A stretch of 6,014 nt of DNA from assembly GCA_003086555.1 (NCBI GenBank), contig QEFN01000052.1, positions 1 to 6,014 of the forward strand, read 5' to 3'. The stretch is from Sulfolobus sp. SCGC AB-777_G06. GTDB lineage: Archaea > Thermoproteota > Thermoprotei_A > Sulfolobales > Sulfolobaceae. A program made the position numbers and the translations under genes. Positions 5,592 through 6,014 of this stretch are shown in pieces. Positions within the stretch are counted from its first letter, which is position 1. Every line of letters begins with the position of its first letter. A model generated the notes under the pieces. That model was not told where the DNA came from and ran no database searches. It saw only the letters and a list, made by a program, of their open reading frames with translations.

Positions 5592-5852
5592 GTGTGTAAT
5601 TAAATCGCATAAATATACCCATATAAACTACATAGTATAAAGGAGTGGTATTAATCCTTGTGCTTTTAGGGAGCTTATCATTAAGTTTTAATTAGTAAGT
5701 GTAGGAATTATTTCTTAATATCTACCCTGAAGTATTCTGATTATGCATTATGTTGATATCAGTAAAGTTTCCTCTTGTCAAGTTAATTTTTCTTCTACAA
5801 TCTTTTTATCGTAACTCTGAGAGTGTGGAGATAGTGTCGTCGTTAAGAGTTA

Positions 5853-5860
5853 TTTATATT
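5853..5860 (+). promoter_or_regulatory. TATA box of the transposase
   Basis: TTTATATT lies about 24 bp upstream of the ATG at 5880, again the spacing of a leaderless archaeal transcript. Confidence 0.5.
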
Positions 5861-5879
5861 TGTATAACGAGTATCACTT

Positions 5880-6014
5880 ATGGGTAGGAAGCCTGTATTT
5901 AGGCAAGACGTTTCTTGTCCCTCTTGTGGTAGTCATCATGTTGTTAAGTGTGGTAGGCCTTTGGGTAGGCAGAAGTATTTGTGTAGGGATTGTGGTAAGT
6001 ACTTCTTGGGTGAT
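5880..6014 (+). CDS. Zinc-ribbon transposase, IS1/InsA-like, 5' part only
   Basis: Forty-five codons are visible before the window ends, with no stop. The sequence has a four-cysteine zinc ribbon: CPSC (C13, C16) and CRDC (C35, C38), separated by a basic stretch with VVKCG and GRQKYLC. This pattern (CPxC, VxxG, G-x-Q/R-Y-x-C-x-D-C-G) is the DNA-binding N-terminus of InsA in IS1-family elements, found as a single-gene transposase in some Sulfolobales. In the full protein a DDE-type catalytic domain should follow outside the window. Other zinc-ribbon transposase families (for example IS1595-like) share this start, so the family is likely but not certain. The ATG is supported by the TATA box about 24 bp upstream. 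Confidence 0.7.
   Translation, partial: MGRKPVFRQDVSCPSCGSHHVVKCGRPLGRQKYLCRDCGKYFLGD

Larger units (their letters stand above)
5564..5879. other. Spacer between phosphatase gene and transposase
   Basis: AT-rich and without a credible gene. It contains the phosphatase promoter, a short AAGGA...TCCTT inverted repeat (5640-5658), and T-rich stretches around 5785-5809. The left terminal repeat of the element that begins with the transposase should lie in its right part (about 5800-5870), but it cannot be placed without the other end. Confidence 0.5.

Noticed and set aside
5645..5695. Hydrophobic 16-codon frame from GTG
   Set aside because: Too short, with no convincing promoter spacing and no relation to its neighbours.
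1..6014. CRISPR array, tRNA or rRNA
   Set aside because: No regularly spaced 23-37 bp repeats, no tRNA T-arm motif in a cloverleaf context, and no rRNA-like conserved stretch were found on either strand.

Overview
The window looks like the chromosome of a thermoacidophilic crenarchaeon of the Sulfolobales (Sulfolobus/Saccharolobus type). The reasons are the AT-rich composition, TATA boxes about 25 bp upstream of start codons with almost no 5' leader (leaderless mRNAs), T-run terminators, a VapBC-type toxin-antitoxin pair, and several pieces of insertion sequences. The species assignment is inferred; nothing here fixes it.

Layout, left to right. (1) 1-460: no convincing gene. It holds a nested inverted-repeat block (66-169), a sequence resembling the left end and promoter of a TnpB-type element (258-314), and the T-run terminator of the first transporter. 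(2) 461-1834, minus: a 12-helix major facilitator superfamily (MFS) transporter. (3) 1853-2508: a small winged-helix-like gene that has lost its start (1898-2185, minus), then a GC-richer, repeat-like stretch (about 2183-2365). (4) 2509-3121, plus: an intact AbrB-type VapB antitoxin overlapping a VapC toxin gene. The toxin gene is cut off after about 36 codons by a remnant of a TnpB (IS200/IS605-type) element. (5) 3222-4529, minus: a second MFS transporter, clearly paralogous to the first. (6) 4602-5563, minus: an alkaline-phosphatase-superfamily (phosphodiesterase/nucleotide pyrophosphatase type) gene interrupted by a one-base frameshift. Its last 52 codons, with the final metal-binding His motif, are intact in the -1 frame. 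(7) 5564-5879: spacer. (8) 5880-6014, plus: the start of a zinc-ribbon transposase (IS1/InsA-like) running off the window.

How the genes fit together. The two transporters share signatures with the phosphate:H+ symporter (PHS) branch of the MFS, although two residues expected in phosphate binding appear changed in both. The second lies just downstream of the phosphatase-superfamily gene, so a role around phosphate or organophosphate uptake is possible but unproven. The rest is an accessory, decaying landscape: an orphaned antitoxin, truncated genes and transposon debris. I found no CRISPR array, tRNA or rRNA. The observations most worth checking are the frameshifted phosphatase, the dismantled VapBC locus, the repeated TnpB-element ends, and the altered substrate-site residues shared by the two transporters.
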